Made by a program: the position numbers and the translations under genes. Below, piece after piece: positions 18,090-26,968 of a stretch of DNA of 64,000 bases (position 1 is its first letter; each line of letters begins with the position of its first letter). Location of the stretch: contig NZ_AIDW01000023.1 of NCBI RefSeq assembly GCF_000251145.1, forward strand, positions 62,001-126,000, written 5' to 3'. The notes under the pieces are model-generated. The model was not told the origin of the DNA. It did not search any database and worked only from the letters and a program-made list of their open reading frames with translations. The DNA comes from Sphingomonas sp. PAMC 26621. Lineage in GTDB: Bacteria; Pseudomonadota; Alphaproteobacteria; Sphingomonadales; Sphingomonadaceae.

Positions 18090-18605
18090 ATGAGCGAGCA
18101 GGATGACGGCTTCATCACTTCCACCGGGATCTCCGGGGACCCCCTCGCCAATGGCGCCGATTCGGCCCCGGCTGCGGGCATGATCTCGCAGTACATCAAG
18201 GATTTCTCGTTCGAGAACCCGAATGCACCGGCGATCTTCCAGAACCAGACCGCGCCCGCGATCGACGTGCAGTTCAACATCGCGTCGGCGCAGGTCGGCG
18301 AGGACGTCTATGAAATCGTGCTGCGGATCGAAGTGAAGGCGGATGCCGACGGCCAGGTCGCGTTTCTCGTCGACCTTTCCTACGCCGGGCTGTTCGGCCT
18401 GCGCAATTTCCCCGGCGAGCATCTCCAGCCGTTCCTGCTGGCCGAAGCGCCGCGGCTGATGTTCCCGTTCGCGCGCCGCGTACTCGCCGATGCGATTCGC
18501 GACGGCGGCTTCCCGCCGCTGCTGCTCGAACCGATCGATTTCAGCGGCATCTTCCTGGCGCAGCAGGAAGCCGGCGCGACCGCAAACCCGCTCGGCTCGG
18601 CCTAA
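18090..18605 (+). CDS. secB: Protein-export chaperone SecB
   Basis: The 171-residue start at ATG 18090 follows AAGGA at a good distance; an ATG 9 codons earlier has no such site. The protein has the SecB features SQYIKDFSFENPNAP and the later LYPFARR-like segment MFPFARRVLADAIRDGGFPPL. It holds preproteins unfolded and delivers them to SecA. The slightly longer acidic N- and C-terminal tails are usual in alphaproteobacteria. Confidence 0.95.
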   Translation: MSEQDDGFITSTGISGDPLANGADSAPAAGMISQYIKDFSFENPNAPAIFQNQTAPAIDVQFNIASAQVGEDVYEIVLRIEVKADADGQVAFLVDLSYAGLFGLRNFPGEHLQPFLLAEAPRLMFPFARRVLADAIRDGGFPPLLLEPIDFSGIFLAQQEAGATANPLGSA

Positions 18606-18615
18606 GCGGACCCTG

Positions 18616-18640
18616 TCCCCCCGGCACCGCGCCGGGGGGA
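18616..18640 (+). terminator. Hairpin downstream of secB
   Basis: TCCCCCCGGC (18616-18625) and GCCGGGGGGA (18631-18640) form a 10-base-pair perfect stem with a 5-base loop, 11 bases after the secB stop. No T-run follows, so termination is probable but not certain. Confidence 0.5.
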
Positions 18641-18686
18641 CCATCGGGCCGCGATTTCCCATGCTCCTCGAAAGCGCCCCGATCCG

Positions 18687-20252
18687 ATGAACCTCACCCG
18701 CGCGCTCGGATCGATCGGCGGCCTTACCCTGGCGAGCCGGGTGCTCGGCCTCGTCCGCGATTCGCTGTTTGCGCGCTATGTCGGCGCAGGCTTTGCCTCC
18801 GACGCGTTCCTCGTCGCGTTCCGCCTGCCCAACCTCTTCCGCGCGCTGTTCGCGGAGGGCGCGTTTTCGGCGGCGTTCATCCCGATGTTCAACCAGAAGG
18901 TCGGCGACACGGCGGGCGACGGCCTGCCGACCGGGCTCGCCTTCGCGCGCGACGTGCTGTCGGTGCTGCTCCCGATCCTGATCGTCATGACGGTCGTGCT
19001 CGAGCTTGCCGCTTGGCCGGTCACCTACATGCTGTCGGGCGGGTTCAACGACGTTCGCGCCGACCAGTTCGATTTCGCGGTGCTGCTGTCGCGGCTGACG
19101 ATCCCGTATCTCATGCTCATCAGCCTCGTGTCGCTGCTGGGCGGCATCCTCAATTCGCTCCAGAAATTCTGGGTCAACGCCGCCGCACCGATCCTGCTCA
19201 ACCTCACGCTGATCGCCGCACTGTTGCTGTTCCACGCCAGCGACCCTTACGGCACCGCGCGCAACCAGGCGATCGCGGTGAGCATTTCGGGCGTGTTGCA
19301 GCTCCTGTGGCTGGTCTTGGCGTGCCGCGCCAACGGCGTCCGCCTCGGCTTCCGCCTGCCGCAAGTCACCCCCGACGTGAAGAAGATGCTGTCGCTGATC
19401 CTCCCCGCCGCAGCGGGCGCGGGCGCGGTGCAGATCAACCTCGTCGTCTCGACCGCGCTTGCGGCGTCACTGCTGCCGCACGGGTCGGTCACCTATATCT
19501 ATATGGCCGACCGGGTGAACCAGTTGCCGCTCGGGCTGATCGGGATCGGGCTCGGCACCGTGCTGCTCCCGCTGATCTCGCGCCAGCTCGCGGCGGGCGA
19601 GGATGCGGTCGCGATGACGACGCAGAATCGCGGCCTCGAACTCGCGCTGCTGCTCACCCTCCCGGCGACCGTCGCGCTTGTGCTGTGCGGCGCGCCGATC
19701 GTCGCGGCGCTGTTCGAGCATGGCAAATACAGCGCGCTCGACACCTATTATACCGCACAAGCGCTTGCCGCCTTCTCGATCGGGCTGCCGAGCTATATCC
19801 TGGTCAAGGTGCTGACCCCGGGCTTCTACGCGCGGTCGGACACGAAGACGCCGGTCCGCCTCGCGACGCTGTCGATGGGGGTGAACCTGCTGCTCAACCT
19901 CGCGCTGATCGTGCCGCTCAAGCACATGGGTCCGCCGCTCGCGACCGCGCTTGCGTCGACCTTCAATGTCGTGCTGCTGTATCGCACGCTGCGCCTGCGC
20001 GGGCATTTCGAGCCCGACGCACGGCTCAAGCGGCGCGCGTGGCGGCTTGCGCTCGCGGCGCTGGCGATGGGGATCATCCTCTGGCTGCTCGAGGGGCTAC
20101 TGACGCCCTATACGCATGGCGGCTGGGCGATCCGGACCGGCGCGATGGTCGTGCTGGTGGCGGCTGGCGGGCTGGTCTATGCGATCATGACCTTCGTCCT
20201 CGGGGCGTTTGCCCGCGACGACCTTTCCTTCCTGCGGCGCAAGCGCGCCTGA
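18687..20252 (+). CDS. murJ: Lipid II flippase MurJ (MviN)
   Basis: This is a 521-residue protein with about 14 membrane helices. Its start (MNLTRALGSIGGLTLASRVLG) and the motifs FRLPNLFRALFAEGAFSAAF and KVLTPGFYARSDTKTPV are diagnostic for MurJ. It moves lipid II across the inner membrane for peptidoglycan synthesis. It is followed by trpS after 16 bases in the same direction, a linkage seen in sphingomonads. Confidence 0.95.
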   Translation: MNLTRALGSIGGLTLASRVLGLVRDSLFARYVGAGFASDAFLVAFRLPNLFRALFAEGAFSAAFIPMFNQKVGDTAGDGLPTGLAFARDVLSVLLPILIVMTVVLELAAWPVTYMLSGGFNDVRADQFDFAVLLSRLTIPYLMLISLVSLLGGILNSLQKFWVNAAAPILLNLTLIAALLLFHASDPYGTARNQAIAVSISGVLQLLWLVLACRANGVRLGFRLPQVTPDVKKMLSLILPAAAGAGAVQINLVVSTALAASLLPHGSVTYIYMADRVNQLPLGLIGIGLGTVLLPLISRQLAAGEDAVAMTTQNRGLELALLLTLPATVALVLCGAPIVAALFEHGKYSALDTYYTAQALAAFSIGLPSYILVKVLTPGFYARSDTKTPVRLATLSMGVNLLLNLALIVPLKHMGPPLATALASTFNVVLLYRTLRLRGHFEPDARLKRRAWRLALAALAMGIILWLLEGLLTPYTHGGWAIRTGAMVVLVAAGGLVYAIMTFVLGAFARDDLSFLRRKRA

Positions 20253-20268
20253 CCTACGAGACCCTATC

Positions 20269-21270
20269 ATGCGCGTCGTCTCCGGCATCCAGCCCACGGG
20301 CAATCTCCACCTCGGCAATTACCTCGGCGCGATCCGGCAATGGGTCGTGATGCAGGATGCGATGCCCGCGGGCGACGACTGCCTGTTCTTCCTGGCGGAC
20401 CTGCATGCACTGTCGCAGCCGGTGGTCCCCGCCGAGCTCGACGCGAACACGACCGAGATGGCGGCGACGCTGCTCGCGTGCGGGATCGATCCCGCCCGCG
20501 CGATCCTGTTCAACCAGGCGCGCGTGCCCGCGCACAGCGCGCTCCACTGGATCCTGGGCGGGACGGCGCGGATGGGCTGGCTCAGCCGGATGACGCAGTG
20601 GAAGGACAAGGCGGGCAAGAAGGGCGAGACGCAAAGCGTCGGGCTGTTCACTTATCCCGTGCTCCAGGCCGCCGACGTGCTGCTGTATCAGGCGACGCAT
20701 GTGCCGGTCGGCGAGGACCAGAAGCAGCATCTCGAGCTCGCGCGCGACATCGCGGTCAAGTTCAACGGCGATTATGGCAACACGTTCGTCCTGCCCGAGC
20801 CGTTGATCTCCAAAGCCGCCCCGCGGATCATGAGCCTGCGCGATGCGAGCGGGAAGATGTCCAAGTCGGATCCGTCGGATGCGTCGCGGATCAACCTGGT
20901 CGACAGCGACGAGCTGATCCTCGCCAAGTTCCGCAAGGCCAAGAGCGATGCGGATGCGCTGCCGAGCGAAGTCGCGGGGCTGGCGGAACGAGCCGAGGCG
21001 CGCAATCTCGTGACGATCTATGCCGCGCTCGAGGGGTCGACGCCCGATGCGGTGCTTGCGCAATATGCGGGTCAGGGGTTCGGCGCGTTCAAGCCTGCGC
21101 TGGCCGATCTGGCGGTGGCGACGCTTGCGCCGATTCGCGAGCGGCTGACCGCGTTGCTTGGGGATCGTGCGGCGGTGGGCGCGGTGCTCGCGGATGGCGC
21201 GGCGCGGGCGACGACGCTGGCGGCGCCGACGCTGGCGGCAGCGCAACGTGCGGTCGGCTTGCAGGTCTGA
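20269..21270 (+). CDS. trpS: Tryptophanyl-tRNA synthetase
   Basis: This is a 333-residue class I synthetase. The start at ATG 20269 gives MRVVSGIQPTGNLHLGNYLG, with the HIGH-equivalent HLGN, and the KMSKS motif follows later (GKMSKSDPSD). It charges tRNA-Trp. It lies 16 bases after murJ and probably shares its transcript. Downstream is a 105-base inverted-repeat element before the convergent dnaA. Confidence 0.96.
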   Translation: MRVVSGIQPTGNLHLGNYLGAIRQWVVMQDAMPAGDDCLFFLADLHALSQPVVPAELDANTTEMAATLLACGIDPARAILFNQARVPAHSALHWILGGTARMGWLSRMTQWKDKAGKKGETQSVGLFTYPVLQAADVLLYQATHVPVGEDQKQHLELARDIAVKFNGDYGNTFVLPEPLISKAAPRIMSLRDASGKMSKSDPSDASRINLVDSDELILAKFRKAKSDADALPSEVAGLAERAEARNLVTIYAALEGSTPDAVLAQYAGQGFGAFKPALADLAVATLAPIRERLTALLGDRAAVGAVLADGAARATTLAAPTLAAAQRAVGLQV

Positions 21271-21291
21271 GGTTGAACGACCTCACTGGCG

Positions 21292-21396
21292 CTTCCCCGG
21301 CGAAGGCCGGGGCCCAGTCGAGGAACCGAAGAGTGCTGGCGACTGCGCGCGGTTACCGCCGCCATCGCTCCTGGGCCCCGGCCTTCGCCGGGGAAG
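21292..21396. repeat. 105-base palindromic element, copy 1
   Basis: Perfect 26-base inverted arms at 21292-21317 and 21371-21396 (each arm itself contains CCCCGGCGAAGGCCGGGG) enclose a 53-base centre. It sits in the gap between convergent trpS and dnaA. A second copy with the same 26+53+26 layout lies at 62656-62760. This is a REP/MITE-like family; it may also terminate both genes. Confidence 0.8.
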
Positions 21397-21440
21397 TGTA
21401 GTGGGGGGAAGCACACGTAAGGCGCATGCTTCCGCACGCC

Positions 21441-22853
21441 TTACCCCTCGAGCTGCCGCATCAGCGTCCGCACCGAGCTGTCGATCTCGTGATCCTTGTC
21501 ACGCAAATCCTCGATCCGGCGAACCGCGTGGATCACGGTCGAATGATCGCGCCCGCCGAACTTGCGCCCGATCTCGGGGAGCGAGCGCGTGGTCAGGCGC
21601 TTTGCGAGATACATCGCGATCTGCCGGGGCCGCGCGACGACGACCGCACGGCGTGCCGACACGAGGTCGATCGGCTTGATCTCGAAATGCGCGGAGACCG
21701 CCTTCTGGATCTCGTCGATCGTCACGCGGCGTTCCGCACCGCGCAGCACGTCGCCAAGCGTCGCGATCGCGAAGTCGAGGTCGATCTCGACATTGCTGAG
21801 CTGCGCATAGGCAACGACGCGGTTGAGCGCGCCTTCGAGGTCGCGGATGTTCGCGCTGATCCGCGACGCGAGCAGGTCGAGCACCGCGACCGGAACGCGC
21901 GCGCCCGGCATGTCGGTCAGCTTGCGGTCGAGCACGCGGCGGCGCAGCGCCAGATCGGGCGCCTTGATGTCCGCAACCAGACCGCACGACAGGCGCGAAG
22001 TGATGCGTTGTTCGACGCCGTCGAGGCCTTGCGGGCAGCGATCGGCCGAGATGACCAGGCGCTTCCCCGCGCCCATCACCTCGTTCATCGTGTGGAAGAA
22101 TTCCTCCTGCGTCGCATCCTTGCCCGCGATGAACTGGAGATCGTCGATCAGCAGCAGGTCGGCGGCGCGCAGCCGGGTCTTGAACGCATGCGTCTCGCGC
22201 GTGCGGAGCGCCTGGACGAATTCGTACATGAACCGCTCGGCCGACATCAGCAGCACGCGCGCATTCGGCACCGCCGCCAGATAGGCCGCGCCGATCGCGT
22301 GCATCAGGTGGGTCTTGCCCTGCCCGGTGCCGCTGTGGAGGAACAGCGGGCTGAACCGCGGCACCCCCGGCTGCGCCAGCGCCATAGCGGCATTGTATGC
22401 GACCATGTTCGACGGATCGACCACGAAGCGGTCGAAGGTGAAGCGCGGGTCGAGCGACGGCTGCTCGATCGTCGGCACCGCGTCGGTGGATGCGACCGGC
22501 GCGGGTGCGGCGATCGTCTCGACCGTCACAACCTGCGGGGTGCGCGCGACCGTCTCGATTGAGACGCTGCGCACCGCCGGGATCAGGACGCGAAATTCCT
22601 GCAACAGCCGGTCGGCGTAATGATTCCGTACCCAATTCGTCATGAACGCCGACGGCAACCCGAGACGCACCGCGTCGAGATCGCTGCCGGGGATCAGAAC
22701 GATGGGCTTCAGCCACTGATCGAACAACCGTACGCCGGACGATTCGCGGAGATTCGTACGGACCGTGGCCCACGCGTGTGCAACCATGTCGTCCTGCGTC
22801 GTGCTGGCGCTATGGTTGTTCGCGATCGCTGCCCCCTGCCCCAAAGATGCCAC
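21441..22853 (-). CDS. dnaA: Chromosomal replication initiator DnaA
   Basis: This is a 470-residue initiator. Domain I (about 20-95, including FDQWLKPI) leads to a short linker, then AAA+ domain III with Walker A HSGTGQGKTHLMHAIG and Walker B LLLIDDLQFIAGK, and domain IV with the DnaA-box recognition signature GGRDHSTVIHAVRRIEDL. It binds origin boxes and melts oriC. It is convergent with trpS. A 459-base non-coding region precedes it and is unusually rich in GANTC sites, as expected for a CcrM-controlled dnaA. Confidence 0.97.
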   Translation of the reverse strand: MASLGQGAAIANNHSASTTQDDMVAHAWATVRTNLRESSGVRLFDQWLKPIVLIPGSDLDAVRLGLPSAFMTNWVRNHYADRLLQEFRVLIPAVRSVSIETVARTPQVVTVETIAAPAPVASTDAVPTIEQPSLDPRFTFDRFVVDPSNMVAYNAAMALAQPGVPRFSPLFLHSGTGQGKTHLMHAIGAAYLAAVPNARVLLMSAERFMYEFVQALRTRETHAFKTRLRAADLLLIDDLQFIAGKDATQEEFFHTMNEVMGAGKRLVISADRCPQGLDGVEQRITSRLSCGLVADIKAPDLALRRRVLDRKLTDMPGARVPVAVLDLLASRISANIRDLEGALNRVVAYAQLSNVEIDLDFAIATLGDVLRGAERRVTIDEIQKAVSAHFEIKPIDLVSARRAVVVARPRQIAMYLAKRLTTRSLPEIGRKFGGRDHSTVIHAVRRIEDLRDKDHEIDSSVRTLMRQLEG

Positions 22854-22928
22854 GACAAAACCCTTCCTCGGCCCCCCAGCGATGCCGGCGGAGCCCTAAC
22901 GTATTAAAGACAAAAACCCCCACAGCCG

Positions 22929-23159
22929 GAATCAAGTCCGCCTGAACGTGCCATTCGAATTGAGTCGCGAGACGATCGTCTGCGCGGTGGAGGGCCAGTT
23001 ATGAAGAACGGCCCGAGTCTATCAAGGCCTGCCCCTGTCAGATTTTTGAAATAATCAGCATTGACTCGGATTCAGCCAAGGATTCGCGTCAAAAATCGCA
23101 TAACGCACAGAATTTACGCGATTAATTGTCGTTACACTTCCGTGAAGGTTATGCGAATC
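22929..23159. promoter_or_regulatory. dnaA upstream region with cluster of GANTC methylation sites
   Basis: The non-coding stretch between dnaA (start 22853) and the rpsT terminator holds seven GANTC sites: 22929, 22962, 23015, 23063, 23069, 23081 and 23155. About one per 256 bases is expected by chance. In alphaproteobacteria GANTC is methylated by CcrM, and methylation state is known to tune dnaA promoter activity. AT-rich tracts (around 23041-23060 and 23110-23130) are also present. No convincing run of DnaA boxes was seen, so an origin is not claimed. Confidence 0.5.
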
Positions 23160-23257
23160 GCAGTAAAACGGGGCTTTCCAAAAACCGTCCCAAAGAAGTT
23201 CTTGAGATGTTCTTGATTAGCGGAAAAGTCACCTTTTTGCAGTGCACAAGGCACGAC

Positions 23258-23287
23258 AAAAAGCCCGCCGGACACTGTCCGACGGGC
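23258..23287 (-). terminator. Rho-independent terminator of rpsT
   Basis: On the minus strand, GCCCG-T-CGGAC pairs with GTCCG-G-CGGGC (one mismatch, 3-base loop) and is followed by TTTTT. It lies 26 bases after the rpsT stop. Confidence 0.85.
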
Positions 23288-23312
23288 GAATTGTTGCAAC
23301 GGCGAAAGCCGA

Positions 23313-23576
23313 TTAAGCGAGCGCGGTAAGGCGCTTCGTCAGGCGCGCGAACTTGCGCGACGCGGTGTTCTTGTGGAGCACGCCCTTGGCGACGCCGCGC
23401 ATCAGCTCAGGCTGAACCTGCAGCATTGCGGCAGCGGCTGCTGCCTTGTCGCCGGACTCGAGTGCCGCTTCGGCCTTCTTGACGAAGGTGCGGATTCGGC
23501 CGACGCGGTTGCCGTTCACCAGTGCCCGTGCAGCGTTGCGACGGATACGCTTTTTCGCCTGTGGCGTGTTCGCCAT
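23313..23576 (-). CDS. rpsT: 30S ribosomal protein S20
   Basis: This is an 87-residue, Lys/Arg/Ala-rich protein starting [14 protein letters not shown], with the typical S20 middle (VKKAEAAL) and end ([15 protein letters not shown]). It binds 16S rRNA early in 30S assembly. It lies between mutM and dnaA, all on the minus strand, a conserved alphaproteobacterial order. A strong hairpin terminator follows. Confidence 0.97.
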   Translation of the reverse strand: MANTPQAKKRIRRNAARALVNGNRVGRIRTFVKKAEAALESGDKAAAAAAMLQVQPELMRGVAKGVLHKNTASRKFARLTKRLTALA

Positions 23577-23683
23577 GAAGCCCTCTGACTTTAGAAATAA
23601 GAAAGGGCGGGAGATGTCTCCCGGCCCCGGAAGCCGCTGCCCTTACCGAGAAGCGTGTCCCCGGTCAATCACTATGCACAGAA

Positions 23684-24493
23684 TTAGCGTTGGCAAACCG
23701 GGCACCAGAACGTCGACCGCCCCCCTTCGGCATAGCGCTGAACCAGCCCGCCACAGGCGCAGGGCTGCCCGTCCCGGCCATAGACCGCGAACTGCTTGGA
23801 AAAATATCCGAGCTCGCCGTCGGGCTTGGCATAATCGCGCAGGGTCGATCCCCCCGCCTCGATCGCGGCGAGCAGCACCGTGCGAATCGCAGGCACGAGT
23901 CGCTCGAGCCGGGCGCGCGACACCTTGCCCGCCGCGCGCTTGGGCGAGATGCCCGCAAGGAACAGCGCCTCGCAGACATAGATGTTGCCCAGCCCCGCGA
24001 CGATCCGCTGATCGAGCAGCATCAGCTTGATCGAGGCGATCCGGTCCTTGAGCATCCGGTGGAGGTAGGCCGCGGTCAGATCCGGCCCGAGCGGTTCGGG
24101 GCCAAGCGCGAGGAACGCCGGAAACGCGGCGATCGATTCGGTCGCGACCAGATCGACCGAGCCGAACCGCCGCGCATCGTTGAGCGCGAGCCGGTGCTGC
24201 GCGGTTTCGAGAATCAGATGATCGTGCGGCAACAGCTCCGCCGGATCGACTCGCCAGCGCCCCGACATGCCGAGGTGGAAGATCATCGTATCGCCGCGGG
24301 TCGTGTCGATCAGCCCGTATTTCGCGCGCCGTCCCAAGGCCGTTACCGTCGCGCCGGTCAGCCGTTGCCCGAGATCCTCCGGGAACGGCCGCCGCAGATC
24401 GGGGCGGCGCAGCTGGACCGCGGTGATGCGCTGCCCTTCGAGTACGGGGCGCAGGCCCCGCACGGTGGTTTCGACTTCGGGCAATTCTGGCAT
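23684..24493 (-). CDS. mutM: Formamidopyrimidine-DNA glycosylase
   Basis: This 269-residue protein starts MPELPEVETTVRGL, giving the catalytic Pro-Glu after Met removal. Lys in GRRAKYGLI and the C-terminal zinc finger (C-x-C in QPCACGG, C-x2-C in FWCPVCQR) complete the family marks. It excises 8-oxoguanine and nicks the strand. It is divergent from ubiE with a 56-base gap, as in many relatives. Confidence 0.97.
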   Translation of the reverse strand: MPELPEVETTVRGLRPVLEGQRITAVQLRRPDLRRPFPEDLGQRLTGATVTALGRRAKYGLIDTTRGDTMIFHLGMSGRWRVDPAELLPHDHLILETAQHRLALNDARRFGSVDLVATESIAAFPAFLALGPEPLGPDLTAAYLHRMLKDRIASIKLMLLDQRIVAGLGNIYVCEALFLAGISPKRAAGKVSRARLERLVPAIRTVLLAAIEAGGSTLRDYAKPDGELGYFSKQFAVYGRDGQPCACGGLVQRYAEGGRSTFWCPVCQR

Positions 24494-24549
24494 CGCAATC
24501 AGCTAGGTTGCGTTTGCCCGCGCCACAAGCACTGGCTAGAGCAGGCCGC

Positions 24550-25293
24550 ATGACCGACCCCGCGCCCAACACCGTCTCCTTCGGCTACGAAGACATCCCC
24601 GCCTCCGAGAAGACCGCCCGCGTCGGCGGCGTCTTCTCGAGCGTTGCGGCCCGCTACGACATCATGAACGACGCGATGTCGGGCGGCATGCACCGCGTGT
24701 GGAAGGATCGCTTCGTCCGTCGCCTCAAGCCGCGCGACGGCGAGCAGATCCTCGACATGGCGGGCGGCACCGGCGACATTGCGTTCCGCATCGCCGAATC
24801 GGGTGCGAGCGTGACGGTCGCGGACATCAACCCACAGATGCTCGAAGTGGGCATGGAGCGCGCGGCAAAGCGCGGCATCGACGGTCTGGTATGGACCGAG
24901 GCGAATGCCGAGACGCTGACCTTCCCCGACCGCTTCTTCGACGCGTACACGATCGCGTTCGGGATCCGGAACGTGACCGACATCCCCAAGGCCCTGCGCG
25001 AGGCGCACCGCGTCTTGCGGCGTGGCGGGCGGTTCTTCTGCCTCGAATTCTCGACCACCGTGTGGCCGGGGTTCGCGGACGTGTACGACGCCTATTCGCA
25101 CAAGGTCGTGCCGCAACTCGGCAAACTGCTCGCACAGGATTCGGAGAGCTATCGCTACCTGATCGAGTCGATCCGGCGCTTCCCCGACATGCCGACCTTC
25201 GAGGGGATGATCCGCGACGCGGGCTTCGTCCAGACCGGGGTCGAACCGATGCTCGGCGGGCTGGTCGCGATCCACCATGGCTGGAAGATTTGA
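24550..25293 (+). CDS. ubiE: Demethylmenaquinone/ubiquinone methyltransferase UbiE
   Basis: This is a 247-residue class I SAM methyltransferase. ATG 24550 gives the usual N-terminus. Motif I is LDMAGGTGDIAF, with family segments GGMHRVWKDRF, IAFGIRNVTDIPKAL and RVLRRGGRFFCLEF. It C-methylates the ubiquinone ring intermediate. ubiB follows after a palindrome-rich gap in the same direction. Confidence 0.96.
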   Translation: MTDPAPNTVSFGYEDIPASEKTARVGGVFSSVAARYDIMNDAMSGGMHRVWKDRFVRRLKPRDGEQILDMAGGTGDIAFRIAESGASVTVADINPQMLEVGMERAAKRGIDGLVWTEANAETLTFPDRFFDAYTIAFGIRNVTDIPKALREAHRVLRRGGRFFCLEFSTTVWPGFADVYDAYSHKVVPQLGKLLAQDSESYRYLIESIRRFPDMPTFEGMIRDAGFVQTGVEPMLGGLVAIHHGWKI

Positions 25294-25310
25294 TGCGGCC
25301 GACCCTCAAA

Positions 25311-25424
25311 GCCCCTCCCCTTCAGGGGAGGGGTTGGGGTGGGGCCGTAGTGGGTCATCACGCCTACGCCTCGTCCACTACCCAGTCCTTCCCCACCCCC
25401 GGCCCCTCCCCTGAAGGGGAGGGG
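25311..25424. repeat. G/C-tract inverted repeat between ubiE and ubiB
   Basis: The left block (25311-25344) carries CCCCTCCCCTTCAGGGGAGGGG then TTGGGGTGGGG, written here as two parts. The right block (25391-25424) is close to its reverse complement, with CCCCACCCC then the CCCTGAAGGGG core. The two blocks can pair around a 46-base loop, and each also forms its own hairpin. This is a common type of sphingomonad intergenic palindrome; it lies inside a likely operon, so it may modulate read-through or RNA stability. Confidence 0.7.
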
Positions 25425-25432
25425 AGCGTCGC

Positions 25433-26968
25433 ATGACCGCGCCTGCCGTCCATCTCTGGCGCCTGCTGAAATGGGGCCGCATTCTAGCGCGCCACGGTGC
25501 CCTGCAAGGCATCGAGCGCGACCTCAACACCCCTGCCCCGGTGCGCCGCCTCGCGCGGATCGCGCGGTTCGGTGCGCGCGTGCCGAAGGTGCCGCGCTAT
25601 GCCGATGCGCTCCAGGCGATCGGTCCCGCCGCGATCAAGCTCGGCCAGACGCTGGCGACTCGCCCCGACATGGTCGGCGACGCCGCCGCGCTCGACCTGA
25701 TGCGGTTGCAGGATGCGCTGCCCCCCGTCCCGTACGAGACGATCCACGCCGCGCTGACCCGCGCGTTCCAGCGCGACCCGGCCGAGCTGTTCCGGTCGAT
25801 CGAGCCGGTACCCGTCGGCGCCGCGTCGATCGCGCAGGTCCACCGCGCGGTGACCACCGATGGCCGCACCGTCGCGATCAAGGTGCTCCGCCCCGGGGTC
25901 GAGGAAGATTTCACGCGCGCGATCGACACGTACGAATGGGCCGCCGCGCAGGTCGAGGCGATGGGCGGCGAACTGTCGCGGCTGCGCCCGCGCCTGACGA
26001 TCGAGACGTTCAAGCGCTGGACCGCGCGCGAGCTTGACCTGCGGCGCGAGGCGGCGTCCGCGTCCGAGCTCGCGGATTCGATGGAAGCGGAGCCCGACTT
26101 CAAGGTTCCGACGATCGACTGGCAGCGCACCACCGGCAAGGTGCTGACGCTCGAATGGATCGACGGGATCAAGCTGTCGAACCGCGCCGCGCTGATCGCG
26201 GCAGGCTACGACCTGCCCAAGCTCGCCGACACGTTGGTCCACGCCTTCCTGCGCCAGGCGATCGCGGAAGGGTTCTTCCATGCCGACATGCACCAGGGCA
26301 ATCTGTTCGCGCTTCCCGGCAACAAGATCGCCGCGATCGACTTCGGCATCATGGGCCGGATCGACCGGCGCGCGCGCGTCTGGCTGGCGGAGATCCTCTA
26401 CGGGCTGATCACCGGCAATTACAAACGCGTCGCGGAGATCCATTTCGAGGCGGGCTATGTGCCCTCGCACCACAATGTCGCCGAGTTCGCGACCGCGCTG
26501 CGTGCGGTCGGCGAGCCGATGCGCGGGATGGCGGTCAAGGACATGTCGATCGGGATGATGCTCGACGGGCTGTTCAACATCACGCGTGATTTCGACATGC
26601 AGACCCAGCCGCACCTGCTGCTGCTGCAGAAGACGATGGTGATGGTCGAGGGCGTGGCCACCAGCCTCGATCCCGAGATCAACCTGTGGGATGCCGCCGC
26701 GCCGTTCGTGCGGGAGTGGATCCGCACCGAGCTCGGGCCGGAAGCGGCGGTCGCGGACCGGATCGTCACCGATCTGCGCACGTTCGCGCGGCTGCCCGAC
26801 CTGATCCGCAACATCGAGCTGCGCTTCCCCAACCCGCCGGGCGCGCCGCCCGAGCCGCCGCTGCGGCACATCGAGATCGTCCGCTTCGGCGGCGGCTGGC
26901 GCTATGCCGCAGTCGCGATCGTCAGCGCCGCCGCCAGCCTCGGTATCGGATGGGTGTTGTGGGGGTAG
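25433..26968 (+). CDS. ubiB: UbiB / ABC1-family atypical kinase for ubiquinone synthesis
   Basis: This is a 511-residue ADCK-like protein. The K-x-G-Q motif is in IKLGQTLATRPDMVG, the Ala-rich loop in VGAASIAQVHRA, the catalytic Lys in VAIKVLRPGVE, and the Asp motifs in HADMHQGNLF and AIDFGIMGRI. A C-terminal membrane anchor (AIVSAAASLGIGWVLWG) follows. It supports ubiquinone synthesis as an ATPase on membrane-bound intermediates. The end overlaps the start of the next gene by about 19 bases. Confidence 0.95.
   Translation: MTAPAVHLWRLLKWGRILARHGALQGIERDLNTPAPVRRLARIARFGARVPKVPRYADALQAIGPAAIKLGQTLATRPDMVGDAAALDLMRLQDALPPVPYETIHAALTRAFQRDPAELFRSIEPVPVGAASIAQVHRAVTTDGRTVAIKVLRPGVEEDFTRAIDTYEWAAAQVEAMGGELSRLRPRLTIETFKRWTARELDLRREAASASELADSMEAEPDFKVPTIDWQRTTGKVLTLEWIDGIKLSNRAALIAAGYDLPKLADTLVHAFLRQAIAEGFFHADMHQGNLFALPGNKIAAIDFGIMGRIDRRARVWLAEILYGLITGNYKRVAEIHFEAGYVPSHHNVAEFATALRAVGEPMRGMAVKDMSIGMMLDGLFNITRDFDMQTQPHLLLLQKTMVMVEGVATSLDPEINLWDAAAPFVREWIRTELGPEAAVADRIVTDLRTFARLPDLIRNIELRFPNPPGAPPEPPLRHIEIVRFGGGWRYAAVAIVSAAASLGIGWVLWG

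Noticed and set aside
22854..23257. Replication origin upstream of dnaA
   Set aside because: GANTC sites are dense, but no cluster of DnaA boxes close to TTATCCACA was seen, so an origin is not claimed.
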